A stretch of DNA of 64,000 bases from Streptomyces sp. WZ-12. GTDB taxonomy: Bacteria > Actinomycetota > Actinomycetes > Streptomycetales > Streptomycetaceae. The position numbers and the translations under genes are program-made. Shown in pieces: positions 54,596 to 63,870 of this stretch (within the stretch, counting starts at the first letter, position 1; every line of letters begins with the position of its first letter). Location: the NCBI RefSeq assembly GCF_028898845.1, contig NZ_CP118574.1, positions 6,173,001 through 6,237,000 on the forward strand, read 5' to 3'. The notes below the pieces were generated by a model. The model searched no databases. It saw only the letters and a list, made by a program, of their open reading frames with translations, and had not been told where the DNA came from.

Positions 54596-55693
54596 TTAGC
54601 CGGTCTTTTGGGCTTCCAGTTGTTGGATGAGGAGGAGCAGGTTGGCGGGGGCGGCGGTGAGGCGGACGGGGGTGCCGTCGTCGAGGAGGTCGGCGACGTA
54701 CCAGTCGGTGGGGACGGTCTCCTCGTCTCGGTGGGGGCCGCGTATCGCCTGGACGGTGAGGCGGTCGGTGGGGATCTCCTTGGCGGCGAGGCGGCCGGGG
54801 CCGTTGTGGGGGACCACCGCCATGGGGCCGGCGCCGAGGACGATGTGGGAGCCCATGTGGTGGGGGTTGTACGGGGTTTCGTCCAGGAAGTAGGCGCGGA
54901 GGAAGGCGTCTTCGCCGTCGGGTAGTGGGCGCGGGGCGACGGGTCGGGCCCGGCCGCTGAGGTGCCAGGCCAGCAGGATGAGGGCGAGGACGGCGATGGT
55001 GCAGACGGCGCCCACCAGTTCCGCGGTGGGCGGGCTCGGTCGGAGGCCGGCCATCGGGAGCGTCCAGGCCGCGGTGGCGGCGAGGGGGAGGAGGAAGGCG
55101 AGGCCGTTGGGTTCTGCCGGGTGGCCCGGGCCGACGGGCTGCCCCCGGCGTTGGGGCCGGGGTCGGGCCAGCACGCCGATGGTGCAGCCGGTGATGAGGA
55201 GGAGACCGAAGGCGAGGCCGACGGCCAGGTCGCCGGGGCGTGGCACGGCGTCGAGGTCGCTGGTGTGCTGCTGTGCGGTGGTGATCCGCATCAAATGGCC
55301 GCGCCACCAGGTCAGGGTGGTGCGGTCGCCGGGGGCGTAGTAGGCACCGGGATCGAATTCGACGTCCAGCCGGTCCATCGGCTCGGCGTCGCGGAAGTAC
55401 AGGCGGAGGACGGAGTGGCGGGCCCGGCCCTCACCCCTCTGCTGCGTCTCAAGGCGCTCGACGACCCCGGGCAGGGTGGTCAGACAGTCCGCGCGCACGT
55501 CGGCCGCGGCGGTGGTCGGACAGGGGGTCGCGGCCCGCCACTCCCGCGCCCGCCGTTCCTCCGGGGCCAGGCCGAACGTGGCGACGCATCCGGCGCCGAC
55601 AAGCGTCAGCAGGCAGAGGAGCAGGGGTACCAGCCGCGTCGAGACGAAGCGTCCGGTCCGTGGGCGGGCGGCGGAGGGGCTCGTGACGTGCAT
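54596..55693 (-). CDS. Hypothetical membrane protein
   Basis: 365 aa from ATG 55693. An N-terminal helix (L-V-P-L-L-L-C-L-L-T-L-V-G-A-G-C), then an extracytoplasmic-looking domain with paired Cys (T-P-C-P-T-T, R-A-D-C-L-T-T-L) and W-W-R-G-H. Three further helices follow (L-A-V-G-L-A-F-G-L-L-L-I-T-G, F-L-L-P-L-A-A-T-A-A-W-T-L, A-V-C-T-I-A-V-L-A-L-I-L-L), then a cytosolic tail. No family recognised with confidence. Separated from the polysaccharide locus by a strong terminator. Confidence 0.72.
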   Translation of the reverse strand: MHVTSPSAARPRTGRFVSTRLVPLLLCLLTLVGAGCVATFGLAPEERRAREWRAATPCPTTAAADVRADCLTTLPGVVERLETQQRGEGRARHSVLRLYFRDAEPMDRLDVEFDPGAYYAPGDRTTLTWWRGHLMRITTAQQHTSDLDAVPRPGDLAVGLAFGLLLITGCTIGVLARPRPQRRGQPVGPGHPAEPNGLAFLLPLAATAAWTLPMAGLRPSPPTAELVGAVCTIAVLALILLAWHLSGRARPVAPRPLPDGEDAFLRAYFLDETPYNPHHMGSHIVLGAGPMAVVPHNGPGRLAAKEIPTDRLTVQAIRGPHRDEETVPTDWYVADLLDDGTPVRLTAAPANLLLLIQQLEAQKTG

Positions 55694-55780
55694 GCGGGCG
55701 ATTCTCCCCGGGTCGGCCTTCGGGCTCGATGGTGATCGGGTGCTGCGCGCCGGAGCAGGGGTGTCCGGGGTGTGCACGAG

Positions 55781-55816
55781 CGCCTCCGACCCGGCGCTTC
55801 GGCCGGGTCGGAGGCG
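55781..55816. terminator. Hairpin terminator
   Basis: Perfect 15-bp stem CGCCTCCGACCCGGC / GCCGGGTCGGAGGCG with a 6-nt loop, just past the stop of the large Stealth gene. Confidence 0.92.
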
Positions 55817-55822
55817 CGGTCG

Positions 55823-58654
55823 TCAGCTTCGCTCGAACGGCGAGCGGACCGGGAAGTACGCGCCGAGGAAGGCGCGTAGGACGCGGTCCTGCTCGTCGGC
55901 GGGGACCTCGGCGTCGGCCGACTCGCCGATGCAGAAGACGCTGTGGCTGCGGCTGGCCAGCATGCGGCTGAGGCGGGTGTGATGGGTGTAGTCGCCGGCG
56001 TTGACGAACGAGCAGGACAGGGTCGCCGGGGTGGAACGGCCGGTCAGATAGCCGTAGTGGTGGTGGAGGGAGGAGGCGACGGACAGGTCCGTGGTCGCCC
56101 GGAAACGGCTGGCCGCGGTGGTGGTGATCTCCTTAGGGAACTTCTCGGCGAGCTCCGCCAGGACGCTGCGCCGCAGCGGGTGCGGGGCGTGCAGGAAGCC
56201 GTGGGTGGCGGTGCGGTCGTACTCGCGCCGCAGCAGGCCGCGGTTGTTCTTGGCCGCGGCGAAGTAGCCCTCGTCGTCCTCGGACAGCGCGCTGGGCGGG
56301 ACGGCGGTGGGCGAACGGAAGAAGTGCGCCGTGCCGTTGCTGGTGAAGAACGCGTTCGGGGTGAGCGGGCGGCCGAGGAAGACGTCGTCGTTGAAGTAGA
56401 GGAAGTGTTCGGCCAGGCCGTCGATGCGGTGGAGTTGGCTTTCGATGGCGTGGGAGTTGAAGGTGGGCAGGTGGGTGGGGTCGGCGAAGATCTCGCGGTG
56501 GCTGACGACCTTGATGCCGGGTTGGGTGGTGTCGAGCCAGGCGGGGGTCTGGTCGTCGGTGACGAGGTAGATGTTGCGGACCCAGGGGGCGTACATCGCC
56601 AACGAGCGCAGCGAGTACCGCAGTTCGTCGCGGTTGCGGAAGCGGACGTCGCCGCTGTCGGCGCCGCCGTCGGCCAGGCCCGCGGCGCGCTTGGCACCGT
56701 CCCGACGCTCGCGCCACTGGGGGTCGGTGTCGTCGACCCAGGTGTAGACGACGTCGATGGGGAAGGTCACGTCCCACATCAGGCGGTCGGTGAAGGCGGC
56801 CATCGTGGGGTGGTCGCGCTCGCCGACGCGGAGGGTGGCGTCCGCCGCCAGCGAGGGCAGGCGCGGGCCGAGCAGGGTGGAGCCGCGGGGCGTGCTGCGC
56901 CAGCCGGGCATCTCCTCGTCCTCGGCGTTCTCGGTCCAGAACTCCACGGTGCAGCCGTACGCGGGCCCGTAGCGCAGGGTGCGGCTCTCGGTGGTCAGCG
57001 GCTTGAAGACGCGCACGCCGGCCACCTCGCCGACCTCGCGCAGCCGCTCCGCGAGCACGGCGCCGGGCGCGGCCCCGCGCGGGGTGATCAACTCCGCGTA
57101 GACGGGCTTGCCGTGGAGTTCGGTGGCGAGCGCCGTGAGGGCCTGTTCGCGGCGCTCGACCTCGACGGCGACGCGGTAGTTGGTGCCGCCGTCGCGCAGC
57201 AGGACGTAGGGGACGGCGTGCGCGGTCAGTGCGGAGGCGGCGATCTCCAGGTTCCACTCGGCCATGCGCGGCGCGAGGACGTCGTCGCGGACCTCGGCCA
57301 GGCGGCCGGCGGAGCGCACCAGGCTGCCGGTGCGGTCCTGGGCCTGGAGGAGGACCTCGCGGGCCTTCTGCTCGTCCGCGGAGCCGGCCAACGCGCTGAT
57401 CGGCGCGGCCACGTTGAAGCTGCGGCTGCCGCCGGCGGCAATCCGGCGGGCGGTGCGGTCGGCGCGGTCGGCCAGCCGCCGCGGGTCGTCGCGGCGCGCC
57501 ACCAGGCGGGCGAAGAGCTCCTCCCACTGAGCGGTGATCCGCTCGGCGCCGAAGCGCTCGTGGACGCCCTCGCGGGCAGCTTGGCCGTACGCGCGGCGGG
57601 TGGCGTCGTCCGACATCAGCTTGTCCATGGCGACGGCCAGGGAGTCCTTGTCGCCGGGCGGGACGAGCAGGCCGTCGACGCCGTGCCGGACGATCTCGGC
57701 GGGGCCGGTGACGATGTCGTAGGCGATGACCGGTACGCCGGCGGCGAAGACCTCCAGCAGCACCAGCGGGAACGCCTCGTTACGGGAGGGCAGCAGGGCC
57801 AGGCCGGCCTTGGCCCACTCGTGCTCCATCTCCGAGGAACGGCCCAGGAGTTGGACCCGGTCGTGCAGCGCCAGGCCGTCGATGAGGCGGCGCAGCCGCA
57901 CCTCCTGCGGGCCGTCGCCGAAGATCCGCATCGTCCAGTCGGGATGCTGGTCGGCGAGGGTGGCGAACGCCTCGATGGCGTGGTCGAGCTGCTTCTCCGG
58001 CGTCATCCGGGCGGCCAGCACGATGGTCTTGCCGTCCAGGTCGGAGCGGGGGCGGAAGCCACCGGGGACGGCGTTGGGAAGGTGCGCCAACTCGGGGGCG
58101 GTCGCGCCGAGGGAGTCGGCGAACCAGTCGTTGGTGCGCTCGGTCAGCGAGACCAGGGCGTCGATGCGGGGCGCGTACACCAGCAGCGGTTCGCCGGAGA
58201 CGTCGCGCAGTTGGGAGGCGCGGTGCTCCTGGTGGACGGTGATCACGCGGGAGGGCACCAGCTCGGCCGCGGCGGCCATCAGCGCGGGCGTGGTGGTGAC
58301 CAGGACGTCGGTGTCCAGCGAGCCGAGCGCGGCGGCCATCTCGACGTCGGTGAGCCGGTCGAAGGTGGACTCCCAGGTGGGCTTGATGAGTTCGCTGGGC
58401 AGGGACGTCAGCGTGCGGCACGCCTGCTCGTCCAGTCCGCTGTCGCGCACCGGGCGGCCGTAGGGGCCGGTGCGGTCGACCAGGTAGCGCCGGGGTATCG
58501 CGCGGCCGGCGGTGAAGAAGGGTTCCTCGCGCGTCTTGAGGACGCTGAGGACCTCGACCTCGTGGCGCGGGGCCAGATGTGCCGCCTGGGTGTAGGTGGC
58601 CATCTCCGTGCCACCCATCTCGTCGCCCCAGGTGAGCAGGAACGTGATCTTCAT
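55823..58654 (-). CDS. GT4 glycosyltransferase fused to Stealth-type sugar-phosphate transferase
   Basis: 943 aa. The ATG overlaps the stop of the upstream gene (TGATGA), and the N-terminus M-K-I-T-F-L-L-T-W-G-D-E-M-G-G-T-E is the usual GT4 start. GT4 domain about 1-410 with N-E-A-F-P-L-V-L-L-E and G-V-P-V-I-A-Y-D. The C-terminal Stealth part shows CR1 D-V-V-Y-T-W-V-D-D-T-D-P-Q-W, CR2 D-E-L-R-Y-S-L-R-S-L to F-N-D-D-V-F-L-G, CR3 around F-L-H-A-P-H-P-L-R-R, and CR4 S-H-S-V-F-C-I-G-E. Stealth enzymes transfer hexose-1-phosphates in capsule or cell-wall polymers. Likely product: a phosphodiester-linked surface glycan. Shares 259 identical bp with the gene at 59923. Confidence 0.92.
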   Translation of the reverse strand: MKITFLLTWGDEMGGTEMATYTQAAHLAPRHEVEVLSVLKTREEPFFTAGRAIPRRYLVDRTGPYGRPVRDSGLDEQACRTLTSLPSELIKPTWESTFDRLTDVEMAAALGSLDTDVLVTTTPALMAAAAELVPSRVITVHQEHRASQLRDVSGEPLLVYAPRIDALVSLTERTNDWFADSLGATAPELAHLPNAVPGGFRPRSDLDGKTIVLAARMTPEKQLDHAIEAFATLADQHPDWTMRIFGDGPQEVRLRRLIDGLALHDRVQLLGRSSEMEHEWAKAGLALLPSRNEAFPLVLLEVFAAGVPVIAYDIVTGPAEIVRHGVDGLLVPPGDKDSLAVAMDKLMSDDATRRAYGQAAREGVHERFGAERITAQWEELFARLVARRDDPRRLADRADRTARRIAAGGSRSFNVAAPISALAGSADEQKAREVLLQAQDRTGSLVRSAGRLAEVRDDVLAPRMAEWNLEIAASALTAHAVPYVLLRDGGTNYRVAVEVERREQALTALATELHGKPVYAELITPRGAAPGAVLAERLREVGEVAGVRVFKPLTTESRTLRYGPAYGCTVEFWTENAEDEEMPGWRSTPRGSTLLGPRLPSLAADATLRVGERDHPTMAAFTDRLMWDVTFPIDVVYTWVDDTDPQWRERRDGAKRAAGLADGGADSGDVRFRNRDELRYSLRSLAMYAPWVRNIYLVTDDQTPAWLDTTQPGIKVVSHREIFADPTHLPTFNSHAIESQLHRIDGLAEHFLYFNDDVFLGRPLTPNAFFTSNGTAHFFRSPTAVPPSALSEDDEGYFAAAKNNRGLLRREYDRTATHGFLHAPHPLRRSVLAELAEKFPKEITTTAASRFRATTDLSVASSLHHHYGYLTGRSTPATLSCSFVNAGDYTHHTRLSRMLASRSHSVFCIGESADAEVPADEQDRVLRAFLGAYFPVRSPFERS
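56372..56630 (-). repeat. 259-bp perfect inverted repeat, copy 1
   Basis: Base-for-base reverse complement of 60957-61215, encoding the Stealth CR2 region in this minus-strand gene. Flanks diverge immediately on both sides. Confidence 0.97.
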
Positions 58655-59649
58655 CAGGCGGTTTCCTCGGTGGTGGTGAAGGGGGCGCAGCTGACCGCGA
58701 AGGTTCCGGCCGCGGAGAGATGGGCGTGCACGCGCAGCAGCGCGCCGTCGTCCGTGGCGATCGTCCGGAACGGGGTGCGGAAGACCTTCTTGGGGCGGCG
58801 CACGTCGGTCAGTCGACGCGCGAGCTTGAGACGGGCGCGCCCGTGGCGGAGTTGGAAATCCCACACCCGCTGGGTCCGGGTGCCGCGGGTCATGGCGGCG
58901 AGCGGCACGTCGAAGGTGAAGCGGTCGCCGTCCCAGGTGGGGGTGGCGGCGACGACCGTGCCGGAGCCGCGGCGCACCGCCTCCGCGGTGTAGTCGGCGT
59001 GCGGGGCGCCGGCGGCGAGCAGCCGGCCGTGCACGGTGATCCGGTCCCAGCGCAGGTCGAAGCGGAGCAACTCGGCGTGCTCGCGCGGCCCGACGACCTT
59101 GATCATGGCGTGGCCGTCGACGGACCGCACCGGCCGGAACGTGGCACCGCTGGTGGCGCTGGGCGGGTTGGGGAGGGTGGGGCCGTCCGCGGCCGGTGCG
59201 TCGGGGGCCGCGATCCCGCAGCGGGTCTGCTGGCCCCGCGCGTCGACCACGACGACGGTCAACCGCCAGATGCCGTCGTCGAGTCGGGGGCCGGGGACGC
59301 CGGGCTCGTCGCGGCGCGCGTGGCGCAGCGCAGCGGTGGCGGTGAGCAGGAGCTGGCCGTCCGGCTGCGGCTCCCGCGCGAGCGGAACGGTCCGCTGCCG
59401 TCCCCGGCGCTCCAGGACGAGGCGGGCCTCCGCGACGTCGGCGGCGCCTCGGGGCCAGGGCACCGCGATGTTGAGGGTGCGGCCGGCGAGGACCGAGAGG
59501 TGGGTCGGGGGGAGGGTCGGCCGGGGGCGGGCGCGCGTGCCGAGCGCCGGCACGGTGTTGATCTGCTCCACGCGACGGCGGACGCGGCCCGCGGTGCGGC
59601 GGGCACGCTTGGCCGCCGCCACTGCGTGGGACAGCAGGGCTTCACTCAT
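58654..59649 (-). CDS. Hypothetical protein of the polysaccharide locus
   Basis: 331 aa. Basic helical start (A-K-R-A-R-R-T-A-G-R-V-R-R-R), then three beta-rich stretches of about 90 residues each (for example L-N-I-A-V-P-W-P-R, D-G-I-W-R-L-T-V-V-V-V-D, R-F-T-F-D-V-P-L) that look like Ig/fibronectin-type or carbohydrate-binding sandwiches. No signal peptide. Its stop overlaps the Stealth-GT4 start, so it is translated with it. Likely a scaffold or partner of the transferase; the domain call is inference. Confidence 0.72.
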   Translation of the reverse strand: MSEALLSHAVAAAKRARRTAGRVRRRVEQINTVPALGTRARPRPTLPPTHLSVLAGRTLNIAVPWPRGAADVAEARLVLERRGRQRTVPLAREPQPDGQLLLTATAALRHARRDEPGVPGPRLDDGIWRLTVVVVDARGQQTRCGIAAPDAPAADGPTLPNPPSATSGATFRPVRSVDGHAMIKVVGPREHAELLRFDLRWDRITVHGRLLAAGAPHADYTAEAVRRGSGTVVAATPTWDGDRFTFDVPLAAMTRGTRTQRVWDFQLRHGRARLKLARRLTDVRRPKKVFRTPFRTIATDDGALLRVHAHLSAAGTFAVSCAPFTTTEETA

Positions 59650-59922
59650 GGCGCTTCGTCATCTCTCCTCGTGGCCCGGTGGCCGGGGCTCAGTGTCAAG
59701 CATGTGCATGGCGCGGGCAAAAAATTTCGCGTGATTCAGCATGATCAAGTGACTCAAATCACCCATGCCGCATGGATCCCCCTCGCCCCATTCGCCCTCT
59801 TCCGAGGCGTTGACGGAAGATCGCTCGAATGTTCATTTACTTCTCATGTTAAAGGTAGTGTATTGGTAAATTTTTGGTGTTAGAGGGCGAAATCGTCTTC
59901 GTGGACCGGGGGATCAAGAGGA
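59650..59922. other. A+T-rich divergent promoter region
   Basis: About 270 bp between the divergent Stealth transcripts. 59825-59885 is strongly A+T-rich for this genome (TTCATTTACTTCTCATG, TATTGGTAAATTTTTGG) and must contain the promoters. No gene. Confidence 0.6.
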
Positions 59923-61767
59923 ATGAAGCAGATCGACAGCGCGCGGCCCACGGAGCGGAGCGCAGCACCCAGCAGGCCCGAGCCCGAACCCAAGCCGCGC
60001 ACGACCGGCGCGGTCCCTGGGGGTGACGGCGGCGTCAACACCGAGGCATCGCCCCTCGTCGCCGTCTACCGCAAGGTCCTGCCCAAGCGGGTGCGCCGTG
60101 CGATAGCCGGCCGGTACTCGCCCGAAATGCGGCGCAACGTCAAGCGGTTCGTCACCGCTGACGCCCTCGGCCGCAACGTCCAGCGGCTGCGCTGCGCCGG
60201 CCTCACCGCCAGGCGCCGCGTGCTGATCGACGCCGCGGAAGGCGTCGTGCTGGCCGTCGACGGTCGCGCCCGGATCGCCTGCGTCGACGAACGCCTCTCG
60301 CCCGAATCGGCCCGGCGCGCCAACGTCGGTGCCGTGACCGCCGCGTTGGAGCGCGCCGACGTCGACCACTTCTGCGTCCGCGGGCCGGAGGCCGGCGGCA
60401 CCACCGTCGCCGTCGCCGCCGACGACCGGGAGCGCGCGCTGGCCGCCCTCGAAGACCTCAGCCGCACGCTGCCCCTCTACCTCGGCCCCCAGGGCGAGGA
60501 GCGCGACCGGGTCACCCCCGCCTACCGGCCCGCCCCGTGGCGACGCAGTGCCAAGAGCACGACGCTGCGCCTGTTTTGGTACCGCACCGAGCCGACCCAC
60601 CGGCTCGTCCTCGGCCCCGAACACGGCTGCACCATCGAGTTCTGGAAGCGCGAGGGCGACCGGTTGACCGCCCCGCGGCGCAACCCCATCACCGACTCCG
60701 TCCCCGCCGACGCGCCCTTCCTCCGCGTCCCCGTGGCCGCCTTCACCGCGCCCCACGGCACCCGCGACGCCTCACCCGTGACCGTGCGCACCCGCGAGGA
60801 GTTCACCACCGAGGTCCCGCAGGACATCCCGTTCCCCGTCGACGTCGTCTACACCTGGGTCGACGGCGCCGACCCCGCGTGGCAGCGCCGCCGCGCGGGG
60901 TTCGCCGGCACCGCGTACCACGAAGAGGCCGCCAACGCCGCGCGCTACGCCAACCACGACGAACTGCGGTACTCGCTGCGCTCGTTGGCGATGTACGCCC
61001 CCTGGGTCCGCAACATCTACCTCGTCACCGACGACCAGACCCCCGCCTGGCTCGACACCACCCAACCCGGCATCAAGGTCGTCAGCCACCGCGAGATCTT
61101 CGCCGACCCCACCCACCTGCCCACCTTCAACTCCCACGCCATCGAAAGCCAACTCCACCGCATCGACGGCCTGGCCGAACACTTCCTCTACTTCAACGAC
61201 GACGTCTTCCTCGGCTCCGAGCGGGCGCCCAAGGACTTCTTCCTCGCCAACGGGCTGACCAAGTTCTTCCCCTCGCCCGCGCTGGTCCCGCTCGGACCGC
61301 CCTCGCCGCAGGACGTACCGGTCTCCATCGCGGGGAAGAACAACCGCGCGCTGATACAGGAACGGTTCGGCACCACCCCCGTCAGCAAGATGCGGCACGT
61401 CCCGCACGCGCTGACCCGCAGCGTCCTCGCCGAGATCGAGCGGGAGTTCGGCGAGCAGCACCGCAGCACCGCCGCCCAGCGGTTCCGCAGCGGCAGCGAC
61501 ATCGCCATCCCCTCGTCGCTCTACCACTACTACGCCTTCCACACCCGGCGCGCCCTGCCCGGTGAAGTGGAGTACGTCTACCTCGACGTCTCCCACCCCA
61601 ACACCGCAAACCGGCTGGACCGGCTCCTCCTCAAGCGCGACAAGGGGGTGTTCTGCCTCAACGACACCCTCTCCACGGAGGACGACTTCGACCGCAGCAC
61701 CGCCCTGCTGCGCCCCTTCCTGGAGTCCTACTTCCCGGTCCCCAGCCGCTTCGAACGACCCCTTTGA
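59923..61767 (+). CDS. Stealth-type sugar-phosphate transferase
   Basis: 614 aa without a GT4 domain. Disordered N-terminus (residues 1-45, Pro/Glu/Arg), then a domain shared in layout with the C-terminal half of the fused gene: L-G-P-E-H-G-C-T-I-E-F-W-K-R, CR1 D-V-V-Y-T-W-V-D-G-A-D-P-A-W, CR2 identical to the fused gene, CR3 with V-P-H-A-L-T-R-S-V and CR4 D-K-G-V-F-C-L-N-D. Cytosolic transferase for hexose-1-phosphate. The GAGGA sits right next to the ATG, so the start may be imprecise. Followed after 17 bp by a PIG-L gene. Confidence 0.92.
   Translation: MKQIDSARPTERSAAPSRPEPEPKPRTTGAVPGGDGGVNTEASPLVAVYRKVLPKRVRRAIAGRYSPEMRRNVKRFVTADALGRNVQRLRCAGLTARRRVLIDAAEGVVLAVDGRARIACVDERLSPESARRANVGAVTAALERADVDHFCVRGPEAGGTTVAVAADDRERALAALEDLSRTLPLYLGPQGEERDRVTPAYRPAPWRRSAKSTTLRLFWYRTEPTHRLVLGPEHGCTIEFWKREGDRLTAPRRNPITDSVPADAPFLRVPVAAFTAPHGTRDASPVTVRTREEFTTEVPQDIPFPVDVVYTWVDGADPAWQRRRAGFAGTAYHEEAANAARYANHDELRYSLRSLAMYAPWVRNIYLVTDDQTPAWLDTTQPGIKVVSHREIFADPTHLPTFNSHAIESQLHRIDGLAEHFLYFNDDVFLGSERAPKDFFLANGLTKFFPSPALVPLGPPSPQDVPVSIAGKNNRALIQERFGTTPVSKMRHVPHALTRSVLAEIEREFGEQHRSTAAQRFRSGSDIAIPSSLYHYYAFHTRRALPGEVEYVYLDVSHPNTANRLDRLLLKRDKGVFCLNDTLSTEDDFDRSTALLRPFLESYFPVPSRFERPL
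60957..61215 (+). repeat. 259-bp perfect inverted repeat, copy 2
   Basis: Identical to the reverse complement of 56372-56630. It encodes the same 86 residues of CR2 in the same frame. Confidence 0.97.
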
Positions 61768-61784
61768 CCTGCAAGAGAGCTTCC

Positions 61785-63821
61785 GTGCGCCTACAGCCCA
61801 CCCGCCGCACCCTCGTCGCCGGCCTCGTCGCCCTCACCGCGGCGGGATGCGGCGGCGCACCGCGGACGGCCTCCCTGCCGGCCGCCAAACGCGGCGCGGT
61901 GGCGGCCGCCGAGGACGGTCAGAACGGCAGCCGGGTCATGCAGGTCCTCGCCCACCCGGACGACGACCTGTACTTCATGAACCCGGAGGTCCAGCAGACC
62001 ATCGGCGCCAACGCCCAGATCGTCAGCGTCTACCTCAACTGCGGTGAGACCGGCGGCGTCAACAAGGTGCCCGGTCAGCCGCGCCCCAAGCCCGACCTCG
62101 CCGCCTACGCCGGCTCCCGGCGCCAGGGCCTGCGCCAGGCGTACGCCCTGATGGCCACCGGCAACCCCGAAGCGCCCTGGCGGATGGAGGCGTTGGCGCT
62201 GCCCGACGGCACGCTCATCGAGGTGAACACCCTGGACGGCCACGCCGGCATCCAACTGGTCTTCCTGGGCGTCCGCCAGCACTCCCTCCCGCAGTACGGA
62301 CGCAAGCGCGGCCTGCCCCACCTGTGGGCGGACCCCACCATGGTCACCAGCACCCTGGTCAGCACCGCGTCCCCCGTCCGCACCTCCCACCAGATCACCC
62401 GGGCCGGCCTGATCGACGCCCTGGTCCACCTCCTCAACCGCTACCGACCCACGCTCGTACGGACGTTGGACCCGGACCCGGACATGCAGGTGCACGACGC
62501 ACGGCACCGGCTCCACCACGACCAGCCCGGCTACTCCGACCACCCGGACCACACCGCCGCCGCGCTGTTCACCTACGCCGCCCTGGCCCGCTACGAGGGC
62601 CCCGGGGGCGGCCGCCTGCACGCCGTCACCGCCTACCGCGGCTACTACAACGAACGCTGGCCGGACAACCTCCCCACCCAGCTCATCCGCGCCAAGGCCC
62701 AGGTCCTCAACGCCTATGGCGGCACCCCGGGTTCGTGCGGCTTCCCGGCCGGCTGCGGCGACTACGACGTCGGCCAGAACCGCTCCTACCGGACCGGCTG
62801 GCTCCAGCGCACCACCCTGCGCTACCCGACCGCGGCCCCGCAGGTGCAGCAGGCCCCCGACGGGCGGCTGACCGCGTTCGCCGTCCTCGCCGGGCGGGCC
62901 GTCATGTGGCGGGAAACCGGGCGGGGCAGCGGGCGTTGGACCAACCCCACGCCGCTGGACGGCACCGGACTGCTACCGGGCCTGCGCGCACTGCTGACCC
63001 CGGACGGCCGCTGGCAGCTCTTCGCCGAACGCATCGCCGCCCTGGGCCCCACCGCCCGGGACAACCGGCGCGAGCTGGTGATGACCGAACAGCCGCGTCC
63101 CGGCGGGGCGTTCGCCGCCTGGTCCAGCCTCGGCACGCCCGACCACGACCCGGACCACGGCCGCCGGGTCGGCGGCCCCGTCGCGGTCCGCACCACCGAC
63201 GGCACGACATGGCTGTTCGCCCGCAACTGGGCCAAGTCCGTCGCCGTCCGCCAGCGGCACCCCGACGGCCACTGGGACGACTGGACACACCTGGAGGCGG
63301 CCGAGGTCCAGGAGGGACTGAGCGCGGTCACCGACACCCAGGGGCGCGTCCACGTCTTCGGCACCGGACACAGCACCGTGCACCACTGGCAACAGGAGCG
63401 CGCCGGCGGCCCGTTCTTCCTCCGCCGCACCGGCCTGCCGACCCCGGCCGACCCGCCCACCGCACTGGCCCGGCCCGACGGATCGGTCCTCCTGGCCTAC
63501 CGCGCCGCCAAGTCCGCCCGCCCGCTCGTCTACCGGCTGCCCGCCGACGGCCGGACCTGGCGCACCGAGGGCTTGGAACTGGCCGCCCGCGGCTACGGCC
63601 CGCTCGTCCTGCACCCCACCCGCGACGGGGTGCTCCTGGCGGCCCGCAACAACGACGGCACCACCAGCCTGGCCACCCTCGGCACCCCGCAGGCACCCCG
63701 ATGGCGCACCCTCACCGGCGCGCTGACCGGCACGGCCGCCCTGGCCACCGACGCCCTGCAGCGCCCCGTCCTCGCCCGGCTCGCCCCCGACGCGACCCTC
63801 AAGACGGCCCTGGTGCAGTGA
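61785..63821 (+). CDS. PIG-L family deacetylase with propeller-like C-terminus, exported lipoprotein or Tat-like
   Basis: 678 aa from GTG 61785 (TTG 61764, overlapping the upstream stop, is an alternative). N-terminus R-R-T-L-V-A-G-L-V-A-L-T-A-A-G-C-G-G: a signal with twin-Arg start and lipobox-like A-A-G-C. PIG-L domain about 45-280: zinc ligands in L-A-H-P-D-D-D-L-Y-F and D-H-P-D-H-T-A-A, catalytic for removing N-acetyl groups from GlcNAc-type sugars. The C-terminal 380 residues have repeated W/F-containing blades (R-W-T-N-P-T, W-D-D-W-T-H-L, W-R-T-L-T-G) of a PLL-like sugar-binding propeller. Probably trims the surface glycan made by the Stealth enzymes. Confidence 0.88.
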   Translation: MRLQPTRRTLVAGLVALTAAGCGGAPRTASLPAAKRGAVAAAEDGQNGSRVMQVLAHPDDDLYFMNPEVQQTIGANAQIVSVYLNCGETGGVNKVPGQPRPKPDLAAYAGSRRQGLRQAYALMATGNPEAPWRMEALALPDGTLIEVNTLDGHAGIQLVFLGVRQHSLPQYGRKRGLPHLWADPTMVTSTLVSTASPVRTSHQITRAGLIDALVHLLNRYRPTLVRTLDPDPDMQVHDARHRLHHDQPGYSDHPDHTAAALFTYAALARYEGPGGGRLHAVTAYRGYYNERWPDNLPTQLIRAKAQVLNAYGGTPGSCGFPAGCGDYDVGQNRSYRTGWLQRTTLRYPTAAPQVQQAPDGRLTAFAVLAGRAVMWRETGRGSGRWTNPTPLDGTGLLPGLRALLTPDGRWQLFAERIAALGPTARDNRRELVMTEQPRPGGAFAAWSSLGTPDHDPDHGRRVGGPVAVRTTDGTTWLFARNWAKSVAVRQRHPDGHWDDWTHLEAAEVQEGLSAVTDTQGRVHVFGTGHSTVHHWQQERAGGPFFLRRTGLPTPADPPTALARPDGSVLLAYRAAKSARPLVYRLPADGRTWRTEGLELAARGYGPLVLHPTRDGVLLAARNNDGTTSLATLGTPQAPRWRTLTGALTGTAALATDALQRPVLARLAPDATLKTALVQ

Positions 63822-63829
63822 CCGCAACC

Positions 63830-63870
63830 GGGTGTTGACCCCGCTCCCGTACCGCGCGGGGTCAACACCC
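63830..63870 (+). terminator. Hairpin terminator
   Basis: Perfect 15-bp stem GGGTGTTGACCCCGC / GCGGGGTCAACACCC with an 11-nt loop, 9 bp past the PIG-L stop. The remaining bases to the window end show no gene. Confidence 0.92.

Noticed and set aside
55943..58993. Plus-strand open frame of about 1,000 codons opposite the Stealth-GT4 gene
   Set aside because: Translation is Gly/Val/Arg-rich without motifs, while the minus strand carries clear GT4 and Stealth motifs. Another G/C shadow.
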